The translations under genes and the position numbers were made by a program. This document shows, piece after piece, positions 7,220 to 16,384 of a stretch of DNA of 64,000 nt. Below the pieces are notes generated by a model. It was not told the origin of the DNA. It ran no database searches and saw nothing but the letters and a program-made list of their open reading frames with translations. Origin of the DNA: CATOSP01 sp034422355 (lineage in GTDB: Bacteria; Chloroflexota; Dehalococcoidia; Lucifugimonadales; UBA3495); the NCBI GenBank assembly GCA_034422355.1, contig DAOUJS010000152.1:1-64000 (forward strand), given 5' to 3'. Numbering within the stretch: the stretch's first letter is position 1; each line of letters starts with the position of its first letter.

Positions 7220-8451
7220 ACTGCGTCCTATCCGAAGACAACATTCTCCACGGGACGCCGCTGCTGAGGTGGGTCTACGAGTTGGCCGGTCTGTTCCTGC
7301 CCTGCTGGCTGTCCTACTTCATCGCCGGCTTTGTCATAATGTTCATCCTGGTCAACGCCGTGCTGCTGGGCGCGGCGGTATTTGTCTGGACGGAGCGACG
7401 GCTGGTCGGGAGGTTGCAAAACCGGGTTGGCCCCAACCGTTGGGGTCCCTTCGGGATGTTCCAGCCCATTGCGGACCTGCTGAAGCTCATCGTAAAAGAA
7501 GACCTGATTCCGGAAGGGGCGGACAAGATTGCCTTTGTAGCCGCGCCCATAATCATGGTAGCGACAGCGGTCCTGGTGCTGGCGGTAGTGCCCTTCGCCA
7601 AGAATACCGCACTGGCAGACTTGAACGTAGGCGTGCTGTACGTGCTGGCAGTAACGTCCCTGACGTCGGTGGCCATCCTCATGGCCGGATGGTCCTCCAA
7701 CAACCGCTATGCGCTCTTCGGGGCAGCCCGTGGCGTGGCGGTGCTGATCAGCTACGAAGTGCCTGTGGTGCTGTGCCTCTTGGGGGTGGTGATCGTTGCC
7801 GGATCAATGTCGTTGGCCGACGTGGTGGCCAGCCAGACCGTTCCCTTTATCCTGGTGCAGCCTCTGGCCATGTTTGTGTTCGTGGCCGGGACTTCCGCGG
7901 AGCTTAACCGGACTCCCTTCGATGTCGCCGAGGCGGAGTCGGAGCTTATAGCCGGTTACCACATAGAGTACAGCGGCATCAAGTTTGGGCTGATCCAGGC
8001 GGCGGAGTTCGGGGGCGTGGTAACAGCGTCGGCGGTTATTGTCACTCTGTTCTTGTCGGGTTGGGCCGGACCCGCCAGCAACTACATCGGGTGGCTCTGG
8101 TTCCTGATCAAGATCGGCGTGGTGGCCTTCTTGTTCATCTGGATAAGGGCCACATACCCACGCCTTCGCATCGACCAGATAATGGCCTTCGCCTGGAAGT
8201 TTCTGATGCCCTTGAGCTTTATCAACCTGCTGGCCGTAAGCCTGGAGGTCTATTTCCTCAGAGACTCGAGTGGCGCGCTGACCACCAGCGATCTCTGGAT
8301 AATGACGGTGATTAACCTGATGGTGTTTGTGGTCTGTATCCCGCTGTTCGGCAGCCTCATACGCGACAAGGTGAGACCGGCGCGGCTACAACCTTTGGCA
8401 AGAGCCACATCCGGCTCCAGTGTTCAACAGACCGGGGGTGAAGTGACATAA
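7216..8451 (+). CDS. nuoH: NADH-quinone oxidoreductase subunit H
   Basis: Membrane subunit that lines the entrance of the quinone chamber. It has 411 aa from a GTG at 7216 that overlaps the nuoD stop. The conserved ERRLVGRLQNRVGPNRWG is at about residues 56-75, and the acidic loop EAESELIAGYHIEYSG, which couples quinone reduction to proton pumping, is intact. About eight hydrophobic helices are visible. It is slightly longer than E. coli NuoH (325 aa) because of a long N-terminal region and a hydrophilic C-terminal tail. Confidence 0.96.
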   Translation: MNCVLSEDNILHGTPLLRWVYELAGLFLPCWLSYFIAGFVIMFILVNAVLLGAAVFVWTERRLVGRLQNRVGPNRWGPFGMFQPIADLLKLIVKEDLIPEGADKIAFVAAPIIMVATAVLVLAVVPFAKNTALADLNVGVLYVLAVTSLTSVAILMAGWSSNNRYALFGAARGVAVLISYEVPVVLCLLGVVIVAGSMSLADVVASQTVPFILVQPLAMFVFVAGTSAELNRTPFDVAEAESELIAGYHIEYSGIKFGLIQAAEFGGVVTASAVIVTLFLSGWAGPASNYIGWLWFLIKIGVVAFLFIWIRATYPRLRIDQIMAFAWKFLMPLSFINLLAVSLEVYFLRDSSGALTTSDLWIMTVINLMVFVVCIPLFGSLIRDKVRPARLQPLARATSGSSVQQTGGEVT

Positions 8452-9086
8452 TGTACGGGCTTGCGATGGTCAAGGGCCTGATGGTCACGCTCAAGAACCT
8501 GACCAGAAAGCCTTTCACGGTGCAGTATCCTGAAGAACGGCTGACGCAGCACCCGCGCTTCCGGGGAGAGGAATTCGTCTGGTACGAGGAAAGATGTACC
8601 GGCTGTGCCTCATGCGCCAAGTATTGCCCGCTGGGAATCATCAAGATAGTCACCAGCCCCAGCGAGACTGCCATTGACCAAGGCGACAAGTACCGGCTGG
8701 AAGTCTTTGATATTGAGCTTCAGCGGTGCATGTTCTGCGGACTGTGCGTCGAGGCTTGCCCCTACGACGCGCTTTTCATGGGCAGCGGGTTCGAGCAGGG
8801 GAAGTACTCCCGCAAGGGGATGTTCATCTCCATCGACCAACTGCGGCAGTCGGAAAAGCACCCCAGCACCTTCTTCCGGCCTCAACTGGAGTCGGAGGGG
8901 TACAATCCCCACAAAGACCGCCCCCTGGACTGGAAGGAAGTGGGCCGGGAAAGTTGGAACTGGCACAGAAGGGAAAAGATGGGGATGCGCCTGATTGCCA
9001 GCCCCGGCCTAGGCGAGGGGTCCACCGAAGAACCGGAACCCGCGGTGCGGGAATCATCGGACGCGAGCAACGGGGCTTCCTCCTAA
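8451..9086 (+). CDS. nuoI: NADH-quinone oxidoreductase subunit I
   Basis: TYKY-type ferredoxin subunit carrying [4Fe-4S] clusters N6a and N6b, which pass electrons to NuoB. The 211-aa protein has two complete CxxCxxCxxxCP motifs: CTGCASCAKYCP and CMFCGLCVEACP. Its ATG shares a base with the nuoH stop (TAATG). A hydrophilic C-terminal extension (residues about 150-211, rich in E, S and P) goes beyond the conserved core. Confidence 0.97.
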   Translation: MYGLAMVKGLMVTLKNLTRKPFTVQYPEERLTQHPRFRGEEFVWYEERCTGCASCAKYCPLGIIKIVTSPSETAIDQGDKYRLEVFDIELQRCMFCGLCVEACPYDALFMGSGFEQGKYSRKGMFISIDQLRQSEKHPSTFFRPQLESEGYNPHKDRPLDWKEVGRESWNWHRREKMGMRLIASPGLGEGSTEEPEPAVRESSDASNGASS

Positions 9087-9674
9087 ATGCTGTTCCAGGA
9101 CATAGTCTTCTGGCTGCTGGCAGTTGTCGCCATTGGGTCCGCCCTGGGCGTGGTCCTGATTAAAGACCTTTTCCGTGCCGCGCTTCTGCTCGTCTTGGTG
9201 TTTGTGGCGGTCGCGGGCTTCTTCGTCCTATTAAGCGCCGAGTTCCTTGCCGTAGTACAGGTGTTGATCTACGCCGGGGCCATTTCCATCCTGCTCATAT
9301 TCGGCATAATGCTTACCCGCAACGTGCCCCAGGGCAATATAGCCAACCGGCTCCAGATACCTGCCGCAGTGTTCGCGGCCATGCTCCTGGCAGTGATGGT
9401 GACCGTGGCTATACAGACGGAGTGGGCCGGGTTTACCGGCGACCAGGAGGAAATAGCCAACTTTGTGCAGACCAGCGCGGTAACGACCGTCAGCGCCGAG
9501 ACTGCCGCTCCTGCGCTTGCCGTGACGGATTTGACTGTCGAACAGCACGACAGCGTGACCAGCGCCGGCCTTGCCGACCTGCTGGTGAGCGACTTCGTGC
9601 TGCCCTTTGAAGCCGTATCGCTGTTGCTGCTGGCGGCGGTCATTGGCTCACTGGTGCTGGTGCGGTCGAGGTGA
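9087..9674 (+). CDS. nuoJ: NADH-quinone oxidoreductase subunit J
   Basis: Membrane subunit whose third helix takes part in the conformational gate of complex I. It has 195 aa and begins directly after the nuoI stop. It shows five hydrophobic segments, with the conserved VQVLIYAGAISILLIFGIML region around residues 57-77. A long S/T/A-rich loop (about residues 113-163) separates helices 4 and 5, as in other NuoJ proteins. Nuo order and hydropathy support the call. Confidence 0.94.
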   Translation: MLFQDIVFWLLAVVAIGSALGVVLIKDLFRAALLLVLVFVAVAGFFVLLSAEFLAVVQVLIYAGAISILLIFGIMLTRNVPQGNIANRLQIPAAVFAAMLLAVMVTVAIQTEWAGFTGDQEEIANFVQTSAVTTVSAETAAPALAVTDLTVEQHDSVTSAGLADLLVSDFVLPFEAVSLLLLAAVIGSLVLVRSR

Positions 9675-9680
9675 TGGCCC

Positions 9681-10010
9681 ATGTCACTTGAGTCGGTGCT
9701 GATCATTGCAGCTATATTGTTCGCCATCGGGTTGTACGGTTCGCTGGCGCGCCGCAACGCGCTGGTGGTGCTAATGTCCATCGAGTTGATGTTCAACGCC
9801 GTCAATCTGACCTTCGTTGGACTGTCGCGGTACATCGTACCGGCGGGAATTCAGCAAGACCTGGGAACACTGCTGACTGGGCAAGTGTTCGCTGTGTTCA
9901 TCATCACGGTGGCGGCAGCGGAGATCGCCCTTGGCTTGGGGATAGTATTTGCAATGTATCGTAACTCGGAGTCGGTGGACCTGACCGACGCCATGGAGCT
10001 CAGGAACTAG
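9681..10010 (+). CDS. nuoK: NADH-quinone oxidoreductase subunit K
   Basis: Small antiporter-related (MrpC-like) membrane subunit in the proton path. It has 109 aa and three transmembrane helices. The conserved helix sequence VVLMSIELMFNAVNL holds the key glutamate, and a second buried glutamate lies in VAAAEIALGLGI. Length and motifs match the family. It is six nt downstream of nuoJ and is followed by the small extra gene rather than directly by nuoL. Confidence 0.95.
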   Translation: MSLESVLIIAAILFAIGLYGSLARRNALVVLMSIELMFNAVNLTFVGLSRYIVPAGIQQDLGTLLTGQVFAVFIITVAAAEIALGLGIVFAMYRNSESVDLTDAMELRN

Positions 10011-10025
10011 GATTTCGCTAACCTC

Positions 10026-10220
10026 ATGTGGGTAGAATTCAAAAACGCGCCCAACCTTATGCTGGCCGAGATGTGGAAGGAGGTCCTGGAAGGGGAAGGA
10101 CTTCCCACGCGCATCCTGCCGGAGGGAGACATCCTCGATTGGGGGGAACGAGTCCCCTTCCGAGTCTACGTCCCCAAGGGGCGGGAACACGTCGCCGAAG
10201 AGATTCTGAGGAAGCTGTAG
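10026..10220 (+). CDS. Small DUF2007-like protein encoded inside the nuo operon
   Basis: A 64-aa soluble protein, MWVEFKNAPNLMLAEMWKEV..., with a beta-alpha-beta feel: N-terminal strand, a helix containing LAEMWKEVLEGEG, a strand with PTRILP, and a C-terminal VYVPKGREHVAEEILRKL. This resembles DUF2007, small putative signal-transducing proteins of unknown function. It has no transmembrane segment and no cysteines. It starts 15 nt after nuoK and ends at the base before the nuoL ATG, so it is co-translated with the complex. An assembly or regulatory accessory role is plausible but unproven. Confidence 0.7.
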   Translation: MWVEFKNAPNLMLAEMWKEVLEGEGLPTRILPEGDILDWGERVPFRVYVPKGREHVAEEILRKL

Positions 10221-12275
10221 ATGGTTAGCGAAGCCTCGGTCTGGGCGATATTCCTGCTGCCGCTGGCGTCCTTCGTCATTATCGCCCTGGTTATCCGCCC
10301 GTTCTTCAACCGCTACGCAGCGGTCAGCGGCATCCTGTTGATCGTAGCACTGGTGGTGTCTCTAATCCTCTCCATCCTGGCCTTAAGTGCCGTCGCCAGC
10401 GGGCAGGAGCCGGAACTTCAGGCTTACCGTTGGCTTGATCTCGGCAACGCCGCCATCGAGTTCTCCCTGCTATTGGACCCGCTGACCGCAGTTATGGCCG
10501 TGGTGGTTACGTCCGTTAGCCTGATGGTCCAGATTTATTCCCTAGGATACATGAGAGGCGACCCCGGCTATGCCAGATACTTCGCCTACATGTCACTTTT
10601 CACCGCCGCCATGCTGGGACTGGTTCTGGTGGCCAACATCCTGGTCTTATATGCCTTCTGGGAGTTGGTCGGCGTGTCGTCCTACCTGCTCATCGGGTTC
10701 TGGCACGACCGTCCCGCCGCGGCGGCCGCGGCCAAGAAGGCTTTCATCATCACCCGCATCGGCGACCTGGGTCTGCTGATCGCAATCCTGTACCTATTCT
10801 TCCAGGCAGACGAGTTTGCGGCGGCGGGCATGAACGCTTTCCACATCCCCGACATCTGGAAAGCGGTGCAGCCCCTGGCAGCCGGCGGCGCGATTCTGGC
10901 CGGGACTGGGCTAACATGGCTGACGCTGGGAATATTCGCCGCCGCGGTGGGAAAGTCAGGACAATTTCCGCTGCACTCGTGGCTTCCAGATGCTATGGAA
11001 GGCCCCACCCCTGTAAGCGCACTGATCCACGCTGCGACGATGGTTGCCGCCGGTGTATTCCTGGTGGGGCGGTTTTACCCGGTTTTCCTGGCCGCAGAGG
11101 GTACATTGGCCGTTGTTGCGCTCATAGGCGCGTTCACCGCGCTTATGGCGGCGACTATGGGCCTGGTGGTGAACGACATCAAGCGGGTGATGGCCTACTC
11201 CACCGTGTCCCAACTCGGTTACATGATGGCGGCACTGGGACTGGGAGCGTATCCGGCGGCCATCTTCCATCTCGTTACACACGCCTCTTTCAAGGCGCTC
11301 CTATTCCTCGGGGCGGGCAGCGTGAACCATGCTACGGGGACGTTCAACATGCGGTACATGGGCGGCCTCCGTCAGCACATGCCTTTGACCTATGCCCTGG
11401 TGGTCATTGGGGGTCTGAGCCTGGTGGGCATCTTCCCCCTGTCCGGCTTCTGGAGCAAGGACGAGATCTTGGTTAGCGCGTGGACTGGGACGGGTGTCGT
11501 TGAGCCTTGGGTCAGCGCAGCGACGCTGGCAATGCTTGGAATCGGGGTTCTTCTCACGGCCTTCTATACATTGCGCATGATTTACATGACCTTCCACGGC
11601 GAGTTCCGCGGAGGAGTGGAGCAGGAGCAGTTGGATACTGCGGCGGACTCCCAAGGCGACGATGCCCACGACGCGGGTGGGCACAGCGGGGTACATCTGG
11701 CCGAGTCTCCGGTGGTCATGGCCGCGCCGATGGTAGTCCTGGGTATCGGAGCGGTGGTCCTGGGATTCATCTCCAACCCCCAGTGGGTAGACCTCCTTGG
11801 AGTGCCCAAACACTGGATAACCGAGTTCTTCGAGCACGGCGTGGCCCCAGCGCTCTCTTCGGATGCGCCGCACCTGGTACTGCCCAAGTTCAACTTGCTA
11901 ATTGCGGCAATCTCCACGGTGATTGCTCTGATAGGAATAGGACTGGCCACGGCACTATATCGGCGCGGGTCCAGCCGGGAAAGGGACCCTCTGGAATCCG
12001 CCGGCCTGCTGCACCGCCTGCTGGCGGAGAGATACTACATCGACGCCCTGTACGAAGATGCCCTGGTACGGCGGGCCTTCTACCGGGCCTTCGCCGGCGC
12101 CATAGACTGGTTTGACAAGAACGTCGTGGACAGAATTGTTGACGCCATAGCAGCGGTTTTCCGAAACTTCGGTAGGATTTTCCTTGCGCCATTGCAGACC
12201 GGGGAGGTACAGGCCTACGGACTGGCCGTGGCGTTGGGGACTCTGATCATTCTGCTGGGGTTCTTGTTGGCGTGA
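10221..12275 (+). CDS. nuoL: NADH-quinone oxidoreductase subunit L
   Basis: Largest antiporter-like proton-pumping subunit, at the distal end of the membrane arm. It has 684 aa and about 16 helices. Key sites visible are the glutamate in FWELVGVSSYLLIGFW and the lysine-bearing GKSGQFPLHSWLPDAMEGP, followed by HAATMVAAGVFL. The C-terminal third (residues about 560-684) corresponds to the lateral amphipathic helix and final transmembrane helix that clamp NuoM and NuoN. A His/Asp-rich cytoplasmic loop (about residues 470-495) is hydrophilic and variable. Confidence 0.97.
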   Translation: MVSEASVWAIFLLPLASFVIIALVIRPFFNRYAAVSGILLIVALVVSLILSILALSAVASGQEPELQAYRWLDLGNAAIEFSLLLDPLTAVMAVVVTSVSLMVQIYSLGYMRGDPGYARYFAYMSLFTAAMLGLVLVANILVLYAFWELVGVSSYLLIGFWHDRPAAAAAAKKAFIITRIGDLGLLIAILYLFFQADEFAAAGMNAFHIPDIWKAVQPLAAGGAILAGTGLTWLTLGIFAAAVGKSGQFPLHSWLPDAMEGPTPVSALIHAATMVAAGVFLVGRFYPVFLAAEGTLAVVALIGAFTALMAATMGLVVNDIKRVMAYSTVSQLGYMMAALGLGAYPAAIFHLVTHASFKALLFLGAGSVNHATGTFNMRYMGGLRQHMPLTYALVVIGGLSLVGIFPLSGFWSKDEILVSAWTGTGVVEPWVSAATLAMLGIGVLLTAFYTLRMIYMTFHGEFRGGVEQEQLDTAADSQGDDAHDAGGHSGVHLAESPVVMAAPMVVLGIGAVVLGFISNPQWVDLLGVPKHWITEFFEHGVAPALSSDAPHLVLPKFNLLIAAISTVIALIGIGLATALYRRGSSRERDPLESAGLLHRLLAERYYIDALYEDALVRRAFYRAFAGAIDWFDKNVVDRIVDAIAAVFRNFGRIFLAPLQTGEVQAYGLAVALGTLIILLGFLLA

Positions 12276-12348
12276 GTGGAGCTCGATCAATCGTGCCGAG
12301 CCAGAATTCCACGAGCACCGCTATCAGAGGCCAGGTGGCGTAGTGACT

Positions 12349-13869
12349 ATGTCTCCTGTCGGTCCGCTTCTGACCGCCACTGTCTTTCTGCCCGCCGTGG
12401 GAGCGCTGGTCATCTTCGCCCTCCGTCCGAGCGACCGCAGCGTCCGCGTCTGGGCGTTGCTGGTGGCCCTTGTAGACTTGGTCCTGAGCCTGCTGGTGTT
12501 CAGCATGTTCGACCGGTCCGACGGGGCGGCCCGGTTCCAATTCGTTGAGCAATTTAGCTGGTTTTCCGCCGATACCTTCGAAGCAAGCTACCTTCTGGGG
12601 GTGGACGGACTCAGTGCGCCCCTGGTGGCCCTGACAGGTCTGCTGGGGATATGCGCGATTCTGGCCTCGTGGCACATAGATGTCAGGGTCAAAGAGCATT
12701 ACATCTGGCTGCTGGTATTGCAGACCTCGGTCATGGGCGTGTTCACGTCCCTGGACATGTTGCTTTTCTTCCTATTCTGGGAACTGGAACTGGTGCCGAT
12801 GTACATGCTCATCTCCATCTGGGGGGCGGGGCGCAAGGAATACTCGGCCATGAAATTCCTCATCTTCACCCTGCTGGGCAGCGCGTTCATGCTGGTAGCC
12901 ATCGTGGCGGTCTTCCTGACGCCGGAGATAGGCACATTCAACATGATAGAACTGTCCCAGTCCGGAACTATGCTGTCCGGCGGCGCCCTCATTCCTCTGG
13001 CTTCCTTGTTCTGGATGTTCTTCATCGCTTTCGCCATCAAACTCCCGACATGGCCCGTACATACCTGGCTACCCGACGCGCACACCGACGCGCCCACCGC
13101 GGCCAGCGTGATGCTGGCCGGGGTGCTGCTGAAGATGGGCGGCTACGGCCTGCTCAGGATAAACGTCGGGATGTTCCCGGCCCAGGCGGAGCAATATGCA
13201 TGGGCGCTGGTGACCCTCGGCGTGATCAGCGTCCTCTACGGAGCGGTGGTCACAATCAGGCAAACAGACCTGAAACGGCTCATCGCCTATTCCAGCATAA
13301 GCCACATGGGACTGGTGATGCTGGGCATAGGCTCAATAGGAATAACTGAGGGGACCCTGACGTCCGCAGGTCTGAACGGCGCGGCGATGCAGCTATTCAC
13401 TCACGGGACCATCACCGGCTTGCTTTTCCTGGCAACGGGACTGGTCTACGACAAGGCCCACACCCGGTACATCCCCGACCTGGGAGGCGTGGCCGGACGT
13501 ATGCCCCTGGTGGCCACGGCGTTCCTGATTGCCGGGCTGGCGTCACTGGGATTGCCGGGCCTCAGTGGATTCGTATCGGAGGTCCTGGTGTTCCTGGGTG
13601 CGTTCCGGGCTTACCCCTGGCCCACAGTTCTGGCGGTCATCGGTATCGTTCTCGCTGCCGGGTACATTCTGTGGATGATGGAGCGGGCATTCTTCGGACG
13701 GCCTCGTGAACGGTTTGCGGACCTGACGGACGCTACACTCGTGGAAGCCGCTCCTCTCGTGCTGCTGGTGATCACAATCGTGGGGATCGGGGTATACCCG
13801 GCCCTGCTGACGGAAGTTTTCGAGATGGGTCTGGCGCCGATGATAAACGTCCTGAACGGCGGCGGTTAG
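12349..13869 (+). CDS. nuoM: NADH-quinone oxidoreductase subunit M
   Basis: Antiporter-like proton-pumping subunit. It has 506 aa from ATG 12349; a GTG at 12343 adds two residues. The helix-5 glutamate is in FWELELVPMYMLI and the helix-7 lysine in AIKLPTWPVHTWLPDAHTDA. LLKMGGYGLLRI is the other conserved stretch. It follows nuoL by 73 nt, a gap without a gene, and precedes nuoN by 7 nt. Confidence 0.97.
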   Translation: MSPVGPLLTATVFLPAVGALVIFALRPSDRSVRVWALLVALVDLVLSLLVFSMFDRSDGAARFQFVEQFSWFSADTFEASYLLGVDGLSAPLVALTGLLGICAILASWHIDVRVKEHYIWLLVLQTSVMGVFTSLDMLLFFLFWELELVPMYMLISIWGAGRKEYSAMKFLIFTLLGSAFMLVAIVAVFLTPEIGTFNMIELSQSGTMLSGGALIPLASLFWMFFIAFAIKLPTWPVHTWLPDAHTDAPTAASVMLAGVLLKMGGYGLLRINVGMFPAQAEQYAWALVTLGVISVLYGAVVTIRQTDLKRLIAYSSISHMGLVMLGIGSIGITEGTLTSAGLNGAAMQLFTHGTITGLLFLATGLVYDKAHTRYIPDLGGVAGRMPLVATAFLIAGLASLGLPGLSGFVSEVLVFLGAFRAYPWPTVLAVIGIVLAAGYILWMMERAFFGRPRERFADLTDATLVEAAPLVLLVITIVGIGVYPALLTEVFEMGLAPMINVLNGGG

Positions 13870-13876
13870 AGAGTCC

Positions 13877-15406
13877 ATGTCTCTGTACGACATCTACGTC
13901 ATTTCCCCGCCGCTGGCAATTGCCCTGGTGGGGATACTGGTCATCCTGCTGGACCTGGTAACGCAGAGAAAGCGGGCTCTGCCGGCCTTTGCGCTGGTGG
14001 GGCTGATCGTCCCGGCGCTGCTGCTGGTTGCCCAATTCCAGGACCTGGGAAACACCCGCGACCTGATGGAGTCCCCGGCTGCGATGGGAGACGGCAAGGA
14101 CAGCGTTCTCCTGGGCAGCCTGGTAGTGGACCGGTTTGCCCTGTTCTTCGGGTTCCTGGTATTGGCCGCCACTGCCTTGGTAATTCTCGCCTCGGTTGAC
14201 TACGTGGAAAAGCTGGAGCGGCGACAGGGAGAATACTACGGGCTGATACTATTCTCGGCCACGGGTATGGTGCTGCTGGCCAGCGCGTCGGAACTGGTGA
14301 CCATATACATCTCCCTGGAATTGACCACCCTGCCGATAGTGGCCCTGGCCGCGTTCCACGCAAGCTCCAAGTCCAGTGAAGCGGGGATGAAATTCCTGAT
14401 CATCGGGGCCATCAGTTCCGCGGTCATGCTCTACGGGATGGCGCTGGTGTTCGGTTTCACCCAGACCACGGACTTGACGGGGATAGCCTCGAAAGTCGCG
14501 GAAACCACCGGTGGCTTGTCATTCGAAAACCTCGCGCTGCTGACTGGTGTGGTGCTAATGGTGGCCGGGTTCGGCTTCAAGATATCCTCGGCGCCGTTCC
14601 AGATGTGGGTCCCGGACATCTACGAGGGCGCGCCGACGCCGGTGGTGGCTTTTCTGTCGGTGGCCAGCAAGGCGGCTGCATTCGCAGTTCTGGTCCGGGT
14701 GTTCTATACGGGTTTCTTCGGGGTGGGGCCGGACTGGGCCGTTCTGATGGCCATACTGGCAGCGGTCTCCATGACCGTCGGCAACCTGGTAGCCATGAGC
14801 CAAAGCAACATCCGTAGGCTGTTCGGCTACAGCGCCATCGCCCATGCCGGATACATCCTGGTGGGCGTGGCCGCGGGAATCGAGGGCAACGCCGGCGGGG
14901 CAGCGGGATTCGTGCCCGTGGGTCCCAACAGTGTGCTCTTCTACCTGGGCGCGTACACCGCGGCCAACCTGACGGCCTTCTTCGCTATCGTAGTTATAAG
15001 CAGCCGAATTGGGAGTGACCAGATAGACGACTACGCGGGGATGGCCCGGCGCGCACCCGTGCTGGCCGTTGTTCTGACCCTTGCCCTGATTGCCCTGGTC
15101 GGTGTACCGCCCACCAGCATATTCATTGCAAAGCTGTACGTGTTTACGGCAGCAGTCAAGGGAGACCTGGCTTGGCTGGCCATAGTCGGAGTGATAAACA
15201 GTGTCGTCTCTGCATACTACTATCTGCGAGTCATCCGGGTGATGTTCCTGGAATCCCCTCCATCCGATGAGCGAATCCCCATCTCCCCGTCTTCGTGGGT
15301 GGCGATAACGGCGTCGGGAGCCGCAATGTTGTGGATGGGCATCGCTCCCGGGTTTGTACTGAGGGCCGCCGAAATCGCGGTGGCGACTTTGGCGGTGCAG
15401 ACATAG
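13877..15406 (+). CDS. nuoN: NADH-quinone oxidoreductase subunit N
   Basis: Third antiporter-like pumping subunit, next to NuoK. It has 509 aa and about 14 helices. The helix-5 glutamate is in ISLELTTLPIVALAAF, and the lysine site is in GFKISSAPFQMWVPDIYEGAP. It is the last gene of the operon. No nuoE, nuoF or nuoG follows: the next gene, nadK, has its own promoter. The complex therefore probably takes electrons from a donor other than NADH or from an unlinked module. Confidence 0.97.
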   Translation: MSLYDIYVISPPLAIALVGILVILLDLVTQRKRALPAFALVGLIVPALLLVAQFQDLGNTRDLMESPAAMGDGKDSVLLGSLVVDRFALFFGFLVLAATALVILASVDYVEKLERRQGEYYGLILFSATGMVLLASASELVTIYISLELTTLPIVALAAFHASSKSSEAGMKFLIIGAISSAVMLYGMALVFGFTQTTDLTGIASKVAETTGGLSFENLALLTGVVLMVAGFGFKISSAPFQMWVPDIYEGAPTPVVAFLSVASKAAAFAVLVRVFYTGFFGVGPDWAVLMAILAAVSMTVGNLVAMSQSNIRRLFGYSAIAHAGYILVGVAAGIEGNAGGAAGFVPVGPNSVLFYLGAYTAANLTAFFAIVVISSRIGSDQIDDYAGMARRAPVLAVVLTLALIALVGVPPTSIFIAKLYVFTAAVKGDLAWLAIVGVINSVVSAYYYLRVIRVMFLESPPSDERIPISPSSWVAITASGAAMLWMGIAPGFVLRAAEIAVATLAVQT

Positions 15407-15415
15407 CCGCCCGCG

Positions 15416-15445
15416 TTGACACTAATTCTGGGCCGATGCTAGACT
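15416..15445 (+). promoter_or_regulatory. Strong sigma70-type promoter upstream of nadK
   Basis: A perfect TTGACA (15416-15421), an 18-nt spacer ending in TGC (extended -10), and TAGACT (15440-15445). It starts 10 nt after the nuoN stop and lies about 90 nt before the nadK ATG. It probably drives nadK-nudix and perhaps the sdh genes. Confidence 0.72.
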
Positions 15446-15532
15446 GCGCGTGCTTTCGCGCCGGGCAATTGTTGGACCAGACCAGGCGCTGTCTCAGAAG
15501 CCGATCAAAGACGGATTGCCACCGTTAGCCCT

Positions 15533-16372
15533 ATGAACAACATCGGCATCATCTACAACGCCCGGATACCGGAAGCTCTCGACCTGAGCAGCGCGATTTT
15601 CCATCAACTGAACCTCCATGAAGACAGCTGGATGTCCCCCGCAGAGAACCTGGACACGCTTCGCACGCGGGCGGAGCAGACCGAGTTGGTGGTAACCGTG
15701 GGCGGCGACGGGACCATACTACGGGCCGTCCAGGTTACGGCCCCCAACGAGATTCCGGTTGTCGGCATCAACATGGGCCGTCTCGGTTTTATGACCGAGC
15801 TTCAGGTGCATGAGGCCCTGGACAGGCTCCCATTCTATCTGGGTGGCGAATGCAGGGTTGAAGAGAGGAACATGGTCCAGGCCCGAGTGGTCCGCAACGG
15901 GCTGGAGGAGACAGAGTTATACCATGCCCTCAACGACGTGGTGGTAGCCAGGGGGGCAGTGTCGCGGGTTGTGACCATCACGGGCAGCATCGATGACTCC
16001 CTGGTGACGACCTTCAGGGCAGACGCCGTGATACTGTCCACCGCCACGGGCAGCACGGGATACAATCTGGCTGTCGGCGGTCCGATCCTCGATCCCACTT
16101 CTGAGTCATTGGTGTTGAAGCCGGTGGCGGCCCACATGGGCCTTACCGCAGGGCTGGTCCTGGACCCTGCTTCGAAGATTTCCCTTGCCCTGGAGGGGTA
16201 CCAGGACGCCATCGTCAGCGTGGACGGGTACGTGGACTACCCACTGGCGCCCGGAGACCGGGTGGAGTTGGAGCAGAGTCCCCTGAAAGCAAGATTCCTC
16301 CGGGCCAACCCGCCAAGCTACTTCTTCGGCACCCTGACCCGCAGGTTGGGTTTCAGCATCCGGGGCCAGTGA
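15533..16372 (+). CDS. nadK: NAD kinase
   Basis: Phosphorylates NAD to NADP, setting the supply of NADPH. The 279-aa protein has the signature GGDGTILRAV at about residues 59-68 and the second conserved block ATGSTGYNLAVGGPI at about residues 180-195. Both form the nucleotide site of the family. Length and motif spacing are normal. It begins a new transcription unit after nuoN and is followed 12 nt later by a NUDIX hydrolase; together they suggest a dinucleotide-metabolism pair. Confidence 0.96.
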   Translation: MNNIGIIYNARIPEALDLSSAIFHQLNLHEDSWMSPAENLDTLRTRAEQTELVVTVGGDGTILRAVQVTAPNEIPVVGINMGRLGFMTELQVHEALDRLPFYLGGECRVEERNMVQARVVRNGLEETELYHALNDVVVARGAVSRVVTITGSIDDSLVTTFRADAVILSTATGSTGYNLAVGGPILDPTSESLVLKPVAAHMGLTAGLVLDPASKISLALEGYQDAIVSVDGYVDYPLAPGDRVELEQSPLKARFLRANPPSYFFGTLTRRLGFSIRGQ

Positions 16373-16384
16373 GGAAATGACAAG

